DNA from: Mycolicibacterium novocastrense
GTDB taxonomy: Bacteria; Actinomycetota; Actinomycetes; Mycobacteriales; Mycobacteriaceae
Assembly (NCBI RefSeq): GCF_001570485.1
Contig: NZ_BCTA01000072.1
Location: forward strand, 1 to 64,000
Direction of reading: 5' to 3'
Length of the DNA: 64,000 bases
Of this stretch, positions 41,520 through 50,792 are shown piece by piece (position 1 is the stretch's first letter; every line of letters starts with the position of its first letter). The translations under genes were made by a program, and so were the position numbers. Below the pieces are notes generated by a model. The model saw nothing but the letters and a program-made list of their open reading frames with translations. It did no database searches and had not been told where the DNA came from.

Positions 41520-43361
41520 TTAGCGGCGATTCACCTGCGGTTGCGGAACCGCGGCCAGCAACCGGCGGGTGTAGTCGTGCTGCGGGTCGGTGAACACCTG
41601 GTCACCGTCGCCCTGTTCGACGACGGTGCCCTTGTACATCACCGCCACCCGGTGGGCGAGGTGCCGCACCACCGAGAGGTCGTGCGAGACGAACAGATAG
41701 GAGAGCCCGAACCGCTGCTGCAGATCGAGCAGCAGGTTGATGATGCCGGCCTGGATGGAGACGTCCAGGGCCGACACCGGCTCGTCGAGCGCGAGGATCT
41801 TCGGCTGTAGCGCGAGCGCGCGCGCAATGCCGATGCGCTGCTTCTGCCCTCCGGAGAACTCGGCGGGATAGCGGGTGGCGTCTTCGCGGCGCAGTCCGAC
41901 GATGCCGAGCAGCTCGCCGACCCGTTCGTCGCGTTGCCGCCTGTCGAAGCCATTGGCCTGCAACGGTTCAGCGAGGACTTCGAAGACCGGCAGGCGGGGG
42001 TCCAGGGAGGCCACCGGGTCCTGGAACACCACCTGCAGGTCTCCTCGCAGCTCTCGGCGGGCGCGCCGGTCCAGCGTGGCCACATCCTTGCCGAGCACCT
42101 CGATGGAGCCGCCTTCCGGGGCGGTCAGCTGCAGGATCTGGTGCAGCGTCGTCGACTTGCCCGACCCGGACTCTCCGACGATGCCCAACGTGCGGCCCTG
42201 ATGCAGTTCGAAGCTGATGCCGTCGACGGCGCGCACCTCACCGACCTGGCGGCGGAACACCACACCCTTGGTCAGTTTGTAGGTCTTGACCAGATCGTCG
42301 ACGCGCAGCACCACCGGGGGTTCTGCCGTAGACGGCGCGTCGGGCGCGGCCGTCGATACGCCGTAGATCTCGGCGGCGCTGCGGCCGACGACGTGCTCGG
42401 TGCGGATGCACGCGGCCGAATGGCCCGACCCGGAATCCATGGGCAGCAGCTCGGGCTCGGCGGCGCGGCAATCGTCGATGGCAAGCGGACAGCGCGGCGC
42501 GAAGGGGCACCCGGGCGGCAACGCGGCCATCGACGGCGGTGCCCCCGGGATGGGGATCAGGCGCGCGCCCTGGGCGGCGTCGAGGCGGGGAACGGAGCCC
42601 AGCAGACCCACGGTGTAGGGCATGCGCCGATCGCGGTAGAGCCGATCGACGCCGGCCACCTCGACCGCACGCCCCGCATACATCACCAGCGCGCGGTCGG
42701 CGAACTCGGCGACCACCCCGAGGTCGTGGGTGATGATCAGGACGCCGGCGCCGGTCACGTCGCGAGCGGTCTTGAGCACCTCGAGGATCTGCGCCTGCAC
42801 GGTGACGTCCAGGGCGGTCGTCGGCTCGTCGCAGATGATCAGGTCGGGATCGTTGGCGATGGCGATCGCGATCACGACCCGTTGGCGTTCACCACCGGAG
42901 AGTTCGTGCGGAAACGACTTGGCCCGCCGGTCGGGTTGGGCGATGCCGACCAGTTCGAGCAGTTCGACCGCGCGCTTCCTGGCGGCTTGTCGGCCGACGC
43001 CGCGCTGGTGGATCTCGATGGCTTCGGCGATCTGGTCGCCGACGGTGTAGACGGGGGTGAGCGCCGACATCGGGTCCTGGAACACGGTACCGATGGCCTT
43101 GCCGCGGATCGCCGACATCCGCTGATCGGACAGCCCGATCAGCTGGTCGCCGTGCAGCCGGATCGAACCCGACACCTCGGCGTACTCGGGGAGCAGGCCG
43201 ACGACGGCCATCGCGCTGGCCGATTTACCCGCCCCGGATTCGCCGACCAGCGCCACGACCTCGCCCTTGCCGACGTCGAAGTTCATGCCGCGCACCGCTT
43301 TCACCGGTACCGAGTCCGTGGGGAACTCGACGGCGAGGTCACGGACCTCGAGCAGGCTCAT
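41520..43361 (-). CDS. oppD: Oligopeptide ABC importer, fused double ATPase OppD
   Basis: Cytoplasmic ATPase of 613 residues with two complete nucleotide-binding domains. NBD1 has Walker A GESGAGKSA (about 40), signature LSGGERQRV and Walker B LIICDEPTTALD. NBD2 has GESGSGKST (about 400), FSGGQKQRI and ILALDEPVSALD. The peptide-transporter C-terminal motif CPFAPRCPLAIDDCR (about 290) follows NBD1. The fusion of OppD and OppF functions is typical of mycobacteria (Rv1281c, 612 residues). The ATG at 43361 overlaps the oppC stop (ATGA). Confidence 0.92.
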   Translation of the reverse strand: MSLLEVRDLAVEFPTDSVPVKAVRGMNFDVGKGEVVALVGESGAGKSASAMAVVGLLPEYAEVSGSIRLHGDQLIGLSDQRMSAIRGKAIGTVFQDPMSALTPVYTVGDQIAEAIEIHQRGVGRQAARKRAVELLELVGIAQPDRRAKSFPHELSGGERQRVVIAIAIANDPDLIICDEPTTALDVTVQAQILEVLKTARDVTGAGVLIITHDLGVVAEFADRALVMYAGRAVEVAGVDRLYRDRRMPYTVGLLGSVPRLDAAQGARLIPIPGAPPSMAALPPGCPFAPRCPLAIDDCRAAEPELLPMDSGSGHSAACIRTEHVVGRSAAEIYGVSTAAPDAPSTAEPPVVLRVDDLVKTYKLTKGVVFRRQVGEVRAVDGISFELHQGRTLGIVGESGSGKSTTLHQILQLTAPEGGSIEVLGKDVATLDRRARRELRGDLQVVFQDPVASLDPRLPVFEVLAEPLQANGFDRRQRDERVGELLGIVGLRREDATRYPAEFSGGQKQRIGIARALALQPKILALDEPVSALDVSIQAGIINLLLDLQQRFGLSYLFVSHDLSVVRHLAHRVAVMYKGTVVEQGDGDQVFTDPQHDYTRRLLAAVPQPQVNRR

Positions 43362-44281
43362 CGCTTGCGCCCCCGGAGCTGACGGGCACTCGGATCGAGC
43401 GCGTCGCGCAAGCCGTCGCCGACGAGGTTGGCGCACAGAATGATCAGCACCAGCACACCGCCGGGGAACAGGAACAGCCACGGGAACGTCGTCGCCGACT
43501 TCGTGCCGTCGGCGATCAGCGTTCCGAGCGACACATCGGGTGGCTGGATGCCGAAACCCAGGAAGCTCAGCCCTGTTTCGGCCAGCACCGCGACGCCGAC
43601 GTTGAGCGCCGTGTCGATGATGATGATCGACGCGACGTTGGGCAGGATGTGGCGGATGATGATCCGCCAGTTGCTGACGCCCATATAGCGTGCGGCCGCG
43701 ACGAATTCGCGGTCGCGCAGGCTCATCGTCATGCCGCGGACGATCCGGGAGCTGATCATCCAGCTGAACAACGACAGCAGCACGATCATCCAGAGAATGT
43801 CGCCTTTGGTGCGCTGCACGACGATCGAGATCAGCAGGAAGCTCGGCACCACCAGCATCAGGTCGACCAGCCACATCAGGGCCGGGTCTCGCCAGTCGGC
43901 GAAGTACCCCGAGATCGTGCCCACGGTCGCCGCGATGATCGTCGAGATGAACGCGACGCAGACACCGATCAGCATCGACTTCTGCATGCCCCGCAGCGTC
44001 TGGGCGAACAGGTCCTGTCCCAGCGCGTTGGTGCCGAACCAGTGGTCGGGGCTGGGCGGCTGCTGCAGCGCGAAGTAGTCGAGATCGTTGTAGCTGTAGG
44101 GCAACAGGGGAGGCAACGCGTAGCACCCGACGAACAGCACCAGCAGCAGCACCAGGGAGATGACAGCCGGCTTGTTGCGCAGGAAGCGGCGGAACACCAG
44201 CGACCGTCGCGACGCGAAACCGGCTGTGTCGAGACCGGACTGCGCGGTGGTCGAGGTTTCGCTCGTGGCCGGTTCGGTCAT
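43358..44281 (-). CDS. oppC: Oligopeptide ABC importer, permease OppC
   Basis: Inner-membrane permease of 307 residues with an N-terminal cytoplasmic extension (about 1-38), a first helix (about 40-60) and the BPD_transp_1 domain (about 100-290). The EAA-like loop reads EFVAAARYMGVSNWRIIIRHILPN. The extracellular GTNALGQDLFAQTLRG segment is typical of OppC/DppC. Start and stop overlap oppB and oppD (ATGA at both junctions), so the operon is translationally coupled. Orthologue of M. tuberculosis Rv1282c. Confidence 0.92.
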   Translation of the reverse strand: MTEPATSETSTTAQSGLDTAGFASRRSLVFRRFLRNKPAVISLVLLLVLFVGCYALPPLLPYSYNDLDYFALQQPPSPDHWFGTNALGQDLFAQTLRGMQKSMLIGVCVAFISTIIAATVGTISGYFADWRDPALMWLVDLMLVVPSFLLISIVVQRTKGDILWMIVLLSLFSWMISSRIVRGMTMSLRDREFVAAARYMGVSNWRIIIRHILPNVASIIIIDTALNVGVAVLAETGLSFLGFGIQPPDVSLGTLIADGTKSATTFPWLFLFPGGVLVLIILCANLVGDGLRDALDPSARQLRGRKR

Positions 44282-45255
44282 GACACCCGCACCCTCGGAT
44301 CGAGCGCGGCGTAGACCACGTCGGACAGCAAGCCGGCCAACAGGATCATCGCCGCCGACAGCACGGTGATCGCCGCGACGATGTTGATGTCCTGGTTTCC
44401 GATGCCGGTGACGATCCATTCCCCGACGCCGTACCAGCCGAAGATCTTCTCGGTGAACACCGCGCCGGTCACCAATCCCGCGACGCTGTAGGCGAACAGC
44501 GTCGCCATCGGGATCAGCGCGGTGCGCAGGCCGTGTTTGACCAGCGCGCGCCGCCGCGTCAGGCCCTTGGCCCGCGCGGTGCGGATGAAGTCCTGCCCGA
44601 GGACGTCGAGCATCGCGTTGCGCTGGTAGCGGCTGTAGATCGCGATCGAGGAGATGGCCAGCGTCATGCTGGGCAACACCAGGTGCTGCAACCGGTCGAC
44701 GAACTGATTCCACGCCCCCTCGATGGGGAATGGCGAAGTCTCGCCGGTGTATTCGAAGATCCGGACCCCGAACACGTTGTTCACTCCCAGCGCGGCCAGG
44801 ATGAAGAGGTTGGCCAGCACGAACGTCGGCGTGCTGATCACCAGAAGGGACAGCACGGTCACGACGCGGTCGCTGAGCCGGTACTGCCTGATGGCGCCCC
44901 ACGCCCCGGCGGCCACACCGATCACGGTCCCGACGACCGAGCCGATCACCAACAGGCGGAGGCTGACGCCCACCCGTCGCCACAGCTCGTCGGTCACCGG
45001 CTGCCCGCCGATCGTCACCCCGAAGTCGCCGCGGATGGCGCCGGACGCCCAGTGGACGTACTGCTCGAGCACCGGCTTGTCGAGTCCGAGTTCGGCGCGC
45101 TTGGCGTCGATGACGGCCTGCGGCGGACGCGGGTTGCGGCTCTCCAAACTGTCGAGGGGGTCGAACTGCCACGACGCGAGCAGGAAAACCAGGAACGACG
45201 CCAGTGCCAGCAACACCAGGTAGTTGAGCAGTCGGCGCGCCAGGAACCGCGTCAT
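44278..45255 (-). CDS. oppB: Oligopeptide ABC importer, permease OppB
   Basis: Inner-membrane permease of 325 residues with six expected helices. The N-terminal MTRFLARRLLNYLVLLALASF is the standard DppB/OppB start. The BPD_transp_1 domain contains the EAA-like loop DFIRTARAKGLTRRRALVKHGLR (about 222-244). It is the first gene of the minus-strand oppBCDA operon; the promoter must lie in 45256-45477, where I see no clear motif. Orthologue of M. tuberculosis Rv1283c. Confidence 0.92.
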   Translation of the reverse strand: MTRFLARRLLNYLVLLALASFLVFLLASWQFDPLDSLESRNPRPPQAVIDAKRAELGLDKPVLEQYVHWASGAIRGDFGVTIGGQPVTDELWRRVGVSLRLLVIGSVVGTVIGVAAGAWGAIRQYRLSDRVVTVLSLLVISTPTFVLANLFILAALGVNNVFGVRIFEYTGETSPFPIEGAWNQFVDRLQHLVLPSMTLAISSIAIYSRYQRNAMLDVLGQDFIRTARAKGLTRRRALVKHGLRTALIPMATLFAYSVAGLVTGAVFTEKIFGWYGVGEWIVTGIGNQDINIVAAITVLSAAMILLAGLLSDVVYAALDPRVRVS

Positions 45256-45477
45256 GCGGGGGGTCTGTCGGTCGGCTGCATGCGCTCAGGTTAGGAGATG
45301 ACGGCCCTGATGGCCGTGATGCGGGCCGTCGCAGCGCGCCGAGCTGGCCGTTTTGGCGAACTCTCACCGCGGTCGCAGCGGGTGTCCAGCAACCGCTGGT
45401 TCAGTCGGGGGGCATCTGCGATTTCACCGGTGGCCGCGCCGACGGGGCGACTGGGCAACCACGAACGGAGAACTCAG

Positions 45478-45738
45478 ATGACACGTCGCGGTATGCGACC
45501 CGGTGCCGGAATGCGGGCAGTCGCGGCGGTGATCGGCGGCTGTGCACTCGTGGCCATGGCCGCGCTCGGGTTGCTCGCAGCACATTCGACCAGCCGCCCC
45601 GCGACCGCCACACCAACCATGACGGTCGGCGCGACGAGCAGACACTCCACCCCGGCCACGGCTCCGGTCGTCGGAATCGCGAAGCCCACCATCAAGGGAC
45701 CGGCGCCGTTGCCGTCGGAGGAGGAAGCCGCCAAGTAG
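45478..45738 (+). CDS. Small membrane-anchored Thr/Pro-rich protein
   Basis: Protein of 86 residues, with a basic start (MTRRGMRPGAG), one hydrophobic segment (about 13-34) and an exported tail rich in Thr, Ala, Ser and Pro ending in PSEEEAAK. The ATG at 45478 has the Shine-Dalgarno ACGGAG 7 bases upstream. The hydrophobic segment could be a membrane anchor or an uncleaved signal. No family is recognised. It is the first of three small envelope-type genes that precede the TrcR/TrcS genes. Confidence 0.62.
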   Translation: MTRRGMRPGAGMRAVAAVIGGCALVAMAALGLLAAHSTSRPATATPTMTVGATSRHSTPATAPVVGIAKPTIKGPAPLPSEEEAAK

Positions 45739-45866
45739 CGCCTCCGTTCGTTTCGTCGGCCGCCCGTTCCGTTATCCACCACGCAAGGGTTCGACGACGA
45801 AGCCCTGTTTGCGCTGTTAGACGGGCCGCGACGGTGATCGCGCCCACCGGACAAACGGAGATCGAA

Positions 45867-46112
45867 GTGAACACGAAACAGGTGAAGTTGCTCTCGGCGG
45901 CGGTCGGGACGAGTGCGCTGCTCGCGATGGGGGCGTTCTCGGTCGCCTCCACGACGGCCGCGCAAGATGACGAACCTCCCGTGACCCCGGGGCCGGTGAC
46001 GACGTCGGAGATCACCACCGGCGAGACGGTCACCGACAGCAAGGCTCCGGAAACCCCGACGACGTCGGTGGCCACGCCCCCGGTGACCGCGGAGCCCGCA
46101 CCGACCGGCTAG
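45867..46112 (+). CDS. Small secreted Thr/Pro-rich protein
   Basis: Protein of 81 residues with a clear signal peptide (MNTKQVKLLSAAVGTSALLA..., probable cleavage after TTAA, about residue 32) and a low-complexity tail of Thr, Pro, Val and Glu. The GTG at 45867 has an ACGGAG Shine-Dalgarno 7 bases upstream. The Thr/Pro-rich tail could be an O-mannosylation substrate, as in other mycobacterial secreted proteins, but that is inference. It converges with the next small gene (4-base overlap). Confidence 0.6.
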   Translation: MNTKQVKLLSAAVGTSALLAMGAFSVASTTAAQDDEPPVTPGPVTTSEITTGETVTDSKAPETPTTSVATPPVTAEPAPTG

Positions 46113-46414
46113 CCAGGCCGTGTGTCCCCGGCGGCTTTCGTGCCGTCGCCGAGGATGTGACCATGCAGTCCCGCCGGATGTGCTCCGGGCATCTGCGGGA
46201 GGCAGCCGGGCAGACCGGGAGGTCCGTCGGGCGGCCCGTGAAATGCCGGCGGCCGGGAGGCCGACGTGCCGTCCGTGGCGGCGTAGATGGCCGCGCCGCC
46301 CAGACCGGCGATCACCATCGCGACGGCAAGCGCCAATACCGTTTCGCGCCGGCCCCATCGCGATGCCTGCGGGTCGGGGGCACCCCATCGGTCGTCCTGG
46401 TTGTCGATACTCAC
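46109..46414 (-). CDS. Small single-helix membrane protein with Pro/Gly-rich tail
   Basis: Protein of 101 residues: a cytoplasmic N-terminus (MSIDNQDDRWGAPDPQ), one membrane helix (about 25-46) and an external tail with GPPDGPPGLPG and several His residues (HPAGLHGHILGDG). It is divergent from trcR, with 104 bases between, and could share regulation with it. The function is unknown. Confidence 0.6.
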   Translation of the reverse strand: MSIDNQDDRWGAPDPQASRWGRRETVLALAVAMVIAGLGGAAIYAATDGTSASRPPAFHGPPDGPPGLPGCLPQMPGAHPAGLHGHILGDGTKAAGDTRPG

Positions 46415-46450
46415 GCCTCAACACTGTCCGCGATCCATATGTGCGGGCTG

Positions 46451-46495
46451 TGCGTCGGCTCGGTCGTCGCTGTGCATCCATTCACAGCCGACGCA
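46451..46495. promoter_or_regulatory. Inverted repeat upstream of trcR
   Basis: TGCGTCGGCT (46451-46460) and AGCCGACGCA (46486-46495) are perfect 10-base inverted arms, 25 bases apart, in the divergent gap before trcR (start 46519). TrcR is known to autoregulate its own promoter, so this could be a binding region, though the reported TrcR site is AT-rich and this is not. Confidence 0.35.
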
Positions 46496-46518
46496 TAGAA
46501 ACGACACAGGAACCGCTC

Positions 46519-47301
46519 ATGGCGGCTGCGGATAATGGGCCCGTGGCCAACTCCGTTCCCCCAGGCGTCAGCGAACAGGGATCCGGCCGCGTCGACATGC
46601 GCCGGACCGACGGCAAGCCGATTCACGTGCTGGTGGTCGACGACGAACCGGTGCTGGCCGAACTGGTGTCGATGGCGCTGCGGTACGAAGGCTGGGAGAT
46701 CGCGACCGCGACCGACGGGGCGTCGGCCATCGCGTCGGCCCGCGAGACGCCGCCGGACGTCGTCGTACTCGACGTGATGCTGCCCGACATGAGCGGACTC
46801 GACGTGCTGCGCAAACTGCGTGAGGAGATACCCGGCCTGCCCCTGCTGCTCTTGACGGCCAAAGACTCGGTGGAGGACCGCATCGCCGGCCTGACCGCCG
46901 GCGGCGATGACTACGTCACCAAACCGTTCAGCATCGAGGAAGTGGTGCTGCGGCTGCGGGCGCTGCTGCGGCGCACCGGCGTGGCGAGCGAATCGGGCGG
47001 CGCGAAGATCGTGGTGGGCGATCTCGTCCTCGACGAGGACAGCCACGAGGTGACGCGCGGCGGGGAGCTGATCTCGTTGACCGCCACCGAGTTCGAGCTG
47101 CTGCGGTTCATGATGCGCAATTCGAAACGCGTGCTTTCCAAGGCGCAGATCCTCGACCGCGTATGGAGCTACGACTTCGGCGGCCGCTCGAACATCGTCG
47201 AGCTGTACGTCTCGTATCTGAGGAAGAAGATCGACAGCGGGCGCGAGCCGATGATCCACACCTTGCGCGGAGCCGGGTATGTCCTCAAGCCCGCGCGCTG
47301 A
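46519..47301 (+). CDS. trcR: Response regulator TrcR
   Basis: OmpR/PhoB-type DNA-binding response regulator of 260 residues. The receiver domain (about 35-150) has the acidic pair DD (41-42), the phospho-acceptor Asp 85 in VVVLDVMLPD and Lys in VTKPFS. The winged-helix domain (about 165-258) contains TEFELLRFMMRNSKRVLSK. It is very similar to M. tuberculosis TrcR (Rv1033c). The ATG at 46519 has an AGGAA ribosome site; the first 30 residues are an unconserved extension. The sensor gene trcS follows with a 23-base overlap. Confidence 0.92.
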   Translation: MAAADNGPVANSVPPGVSEQGSGRVDMRRTDGKPIHVLVVDDEPVLAELVSMALRYEGWEIATATDGASAIASARETPPDVVVLDVMLPDMSGLDVLRKLREEIPGLPLLLLTAKDSVEDRIAGLTAGGDDYVTKPFSIEEVVLRLRALLRRTGVASESGGAKIVVGDLVLDEDSHEVTRGGELISLTATEFELLRFMMRNSKRVLSKAQILDRVWSYDFGGRSNIVELYVSYLRKKIDSGREPMIHTLRGAGYVLKPAR

Positions 47302-48865
47302 CGGGCCCGTAGCCGGGCCGTCGACGCGGATCCGTTCGGCGCGGACGTGGTCGCTGCGGGCCCGCCTGCTCGCCTCGCAGGTCGTGCTACTCGCACTGGT
47401 GTGTGCGGCGGTCGGGGTCGGCACAGTCCTTGCACTGCAACACTTTCTCACCGACCAGCTGGACGAGCGTCTGCTCGAGACGGGTCGGCGCTCGGCGGGA
47501 CTGTTCGAGTTCGGCCCGCCACCTCCACCGCCCGGCTTTCCGAGGCCCGGGTTCCGCGAACGCATGATCTTCCGGCAGGACTCCGGGCCGGGACCCGCCT
47601 TCCTCAACGCGCCGGGACAGGCCGCCCGCACGCTGGGCGCTGTGATCTCGCACGGCGAACCGGTCGACGCGGGAGTCATCACCGCCGACGGGACCCGCAG
47701 CGAGATCAGTGTCGCGGCTGCACAACAACTCGCGCGGGTGGCACAGGGTTCGCCCGCGACGGTCGACCTTGACGGGCTCGGCCGCTACCGGGTGCTCGCG
47801 CTATCGGTCCATCGGCCCGGCGAGGCGATCGTGACCGGGCTTCCGCTGTCCGATGTCGATGACACGTTGCTGACCGTCGCCGTCATCTTCGGAGCGGTCG
47901 GCGCTGTCGCGCTGGTCGGGGCGACAACCGCCGGGTTCCTCATCATCCGGCGCCAACTCGCGCCGCTGGCAAGGGTTTCCGATGCGGCCCGACAGGTCGC
48001 CGACCTGGAACTCGAACGGGGTGAGGTGCGTCTGCCCACGCCGATCGTCAGAGTCGATCCAGCGGGCGCACACACCGAGATCGGTCAGCTCGGCTCGGCG
48101 CTGAACCGGATGCTCGACCGGATCGCGTCAGCGCTGTCGGCGCGCCACGCGAGTGAGACCCGTATCCGCCAGTTCGTCGCCGACGCCAGCCACGAGCTGC
48201 GCACCCCACTGGCCGCCATCCGCGGTTATACCGAGCTGGCGCAGCGCAAACGCGGCGACGTCCCCGACGACGTCGCCCACGCGATGAGCCGCGTGGAGTC
48301 CGAAACCGCGCGCATGACGCAGCTCGTCGAGGACATGCTGCTGCTGGCGCGGCTCGACACCGGACGACCGCTCGAGCGAGAGTCGGTGGACCTGTCGCGG
48401 CTGATCGTCGACGCGGTCAGCGACGCCCACATCGCCGGACCCGAACATCAATGGGCGCTGGACCTTCCGGAGGAGCCGGTGGTGGTTCCCGGCGACGAGG
48501 CACGTCTGCATCAAGTGCTGGCGAACCTGCTCGCCAACGCGCGCACCCACACTCCGCCGGGCACCTCGGTGACCACGTCGCTGACCGTGGAGGCGGACGG
48601 TCGTGCGGTGCTGACGGTGGCCGACGACGGTCCCGGGATCCCGGTCTGGTTGCAGCCCGAGATCTTCGAGAGGTTCGCCCGCGGCGATTCGTCGCGCTCC
48701 CGGCGCGAGGGCAGCACCGGCCTTGGTCTCGCGATCGTCGCGGCCGTCGTCAAGGCACACCGCGGCACCATCGATGTGCACAGCACACCCGGCGACACCC
48801 GCTTCGTGGTCACCTTCCCCGGCGATTCACAGCTCGCCCACAGCGGGGGCAATACCGGCACGTAG
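47279..48865 (+). CDS. trcS: Sensor histidine kinase TrcS
   Basis: Membrane sensor kinase of 528 residues with a first helix (about 28-50), an extracytoplasmic sensor region with a PPPPPPGFPRPG stretch (about 80-93), a second helix (about 200-223), HAMP, the H-box DASHELRTPLAAIRGY (His about 305) and the ATPase domain with NLLANARTH, DDGPGIP and GSTGLGLAIV. It starts inside the trcR 3' end, a typical coupled pair. The signal is unknown. In M. tuberculosis trcS lies at a different locus (Rv1032c). Confidence 0.92.
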   Translation: MSSSPRADGPVAGPSTRIRSARTWSLRARLLASQVVLLALVCAAVGVGTVLALQHFLTDQLDERLLETGRRSAGLFEFGPPPPPPGFPRPGFRERMIFRQDSGPGPAFLNAPGQAARTLGAVISHGEPVDAGVITADGTRSEISVAAAQQLARVAQGSPATVDLDGLGRYRVLALSVHRPGEAIVTGLPLSDVDDTLLTVAVIFGAVGAVALVGATTAGFLIIRRQLAPLARVSDAARQVADLELERGEVRLPTPIVRVDPAGAHTEIGQLGSALNRMLDRIASALSARHASETRIRQFVADASHELRTPLAAIRGYTELAQRKRGDVPDDVAHAMSRVESETARMTQLVEDMLLLARLDTGRPLERESVDLSRLIVDAVSDAHIAGPEHQWALDLPEEPVVVPGDEARLHQVLANLLANARTHTPPGTSVTTSLTVEADGRAVLTVADDGPGIPVWLQPEIFERFARGDSSRSRREGSTGLGLAIVAAVVKAHRGTIDVHSTPGDTRFVVTFPGDSQLAHSGGNTGT

Positions 48866-48888
48866 CCTGTGCGGCCACACTTGACCCG

Positions 48889-50745
48889 GTGACCGTCCTC
48901 GTGACCGTGCGTGAGCAGGCGTACGCCGTCCCGGCGCGGCGGAGACTGCGACGATTTCGCGACCGCTCGCGCCTTGGGCTGCCCATACTGTTGGCGGCGA
49001 CGGCGCTGCTGTACCTCTGGAACCTGTCGGCCAGCGGGTGGGCCAATGCTTTCTATTCCGCTGCGGCGCAGGCCGGTGCGAGCGACTGGACCGCGATGCT
49101 GTTCGGGTCCAGCGATGCGGCGAACGCGATCACCGTCGACAAGACGCCCGCGGCGCTGTGGGTCATCGACATCTCGGTGCGACTGTTCGGGCTCAGTCCG
49201 GTCAGTGTGTTGGTGCCGCAGGCGCTCGAGGGAGTCGCTGCCGTGGCGGTGTTGTACGCCGCGGTCTGCCGGGTGGCCGGCCGCGGCGCGGGACTGCTCG
49301 CGGGTGCGGTTTTGGCGCTGACACCGGTGGCGGCGTTGATCTTTCGCTACAACAATCCCGACGCGCTGCTGGTGCTCCTGTTGGTGGTCGCGGCCTATTG
49401 TGTGCAACGCGCATGCGAGCAAGACGCCAGCCGGTGGTGGCTGATCGGTGCGGGCGCCGCGGTGGGATTCGGTTTCCTCGCCAAGATGCTGCAAGCGTTC
49501 CTCGTGTTGCCGGCTTTCGTCCTCGCGTACCTGGTCGGGGGCCATCGGCCGTGGCCGCGACGGTTGGCCGACCTGCTTGCCGCCACGGCGGCCGTGGTGG
49601 TCTCGGGCGGCTGGTACCTGCTGCTCGTGGAGATGTGGCCGGCGTCGTCGCGACCGTACATCGGTGGTTCGCAGCACAACAGCATCACCGAATTGACGTT
49701 GGGCTACAACGGGTTCGGACGCATCACCGGAGACGAGCCCGGAGGTCTGGGCAACCTCGACCACGATGTCGGCTGGGGCAGACTCTTCGACACCGGGATG
49801 GGCCAGGACATCGCCTGGCTGCTGCCGGCGGCGCTCGTGTGCCTGGCGGCGGGTCTCATCCTCCTCAGGCGCTGTCCGCGCACCGACCGGAAGCGCACTG
49901 CGCTGATTTTGTGGGGCGGCTGGTTGATCGTCACGGCCGCGGTGTTCAGCTTCGCCGGCGGCATCATCCACTCCTACTACACCGTGGCGCTCGCACCCGC
50001 TATCGCGGGATGCATCGGTATCGGAGCAAACCTGGTGTGGCAGAACCGTTTCGACGTCCGTGCGGCGACAGCGATGGCGGTCACGGTCGTAGTGACGGTG
50101 AGCCTCGCGGCGGTGCTGCTGTCTCGCGACACCGATTGGGTGCCGTGGATACGCGCGGCGGTCGCCGTAGGGGGAGTCGGCGCGGCCGTACTGCTGCTCG
50201 TCGCCGGCAATTTCGCTGCGCCGGCGGCACGGTGGGTGGCGCTGTTGGCGGTCACATCGTGTCTGGCCCCACCGGCCGCGTTCTCGGTGGCCACCGCCGC
50301 AACCCCGCACAGCGGTGCGATCCCCACGGTCGGTCCTTCGGGCCGTGGTTTCGCCGGTCCGCCAGGATTACTCGACGCGCCGAAGCCGGGACCCAAACTG
50401 ACCGCGGCCTTGCGGGCGGACTCCGGGCGATACACGTGGGTGGCGGCGGTCGTCGGCTCGAACAACGCCGCGGGCTATCAACTGGCGGCGGGTGCCCCGG
50501 TGATGGCGGTCGGTGGGTTCAACGGCACGGATCCCGCGCCGACGCTCGAGCAGTTCCGTGTGCTGGTCGCCGAGCGGCGCATTCACTACTTCCTCGGCGG
50601 TCGCATGATGACGTTCGGTCGCCACACGGCGAGCGGTAGCCGCGATGCCGCGGACATCGCCGACTACGTCACTACCCATTACTCGCCGGTGACCATCGAC
50701 GGCGTGGATGTCTACGACCTCACCCACCTGCCTAGCAACTCATAG
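48889..50745 (+). CDS. GT39/ArnT-type membrane glycosyltransferase, first copy
   Basis: Polytopic GT-C glycosyltransferase of 618 residues, related to PMT_2/ArnT enzymes that move a sugar from a polyprenyl phosphate carrier. The N-terminal catalytic loop is in SASGWANAFYSAAAQAG (about 43-59), followed by about ten membrane helices and a C-terminal soluble domain of about 130 residues (from about 480). It is paralogous to the gene at 52094. The GTG at 48889 is 24 bases after trcS, so it probably shares the trc message. The acceptor (lipid, arabinogalactan or protein) is not deducible. Confidence 0.83.
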   Translation: MTVLVTVREQAYAVPARRRLRRFRDRSRLGLPILLAATALLYLWNLSASGWANAFYSAAAQAGASDWTAMLFGSSDAANAITVDKTPAALWVIDISVRLFGLSPVSVLVPQALEGVAAVAVLYAAVCRVAGRGAGLLAGAVLALTPVAALIFRYNNPDALLVLLLVVAAYCVQRACEQDASRWWLIGAGAAVGFGFLAKMLQAFLVLPAFVLAYLVGGHRPWPRRLADLLAATAAVVVSGGWYLLLVEMWPASSRPYIGGSQHNSITELTLGYNGFGRITGDEPGGLGNLDHDVGWGRLFDTGMGQDIAWLLPAALVCLAAGLILLRRCPRTDRKRTALILWGGWLIVTAAVFSFAGGIIHSYYTVALAPAIAGCIGIGANLVWQNRFDVRAATAMAVTVVVTVSLAAVLLSRDTDWVPWIRAAVAVGGVGAAVLLLVAGNFAAPAARWVALLAVTSCLAPPAAFSVATAATPHSGAIPTVGPSGRGFAGPPGLLDAPKPGPKLTAALRADSGRYTWVAAVVGSNNAAGYQLAAGAPVMAVGGFNGTDPAPTLEQFRVLVAERRIHYFLGGRMMTFGRHTASGSRDAADIADYVTTHYSPVTIDGVDVYDLTHLPSNS

Positions 50746-50792
50746 CTCAGGCACAGGTTGGGCCAACGCGGGACACAACATGCGCCTCGACC

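Noticed and set aside
39715..41523. Plus-strand frame of about 600 codons opposite oppA
   Set aside because: OppA on the minus strand has a lipobox and family core; the opposite frame is a shadow.
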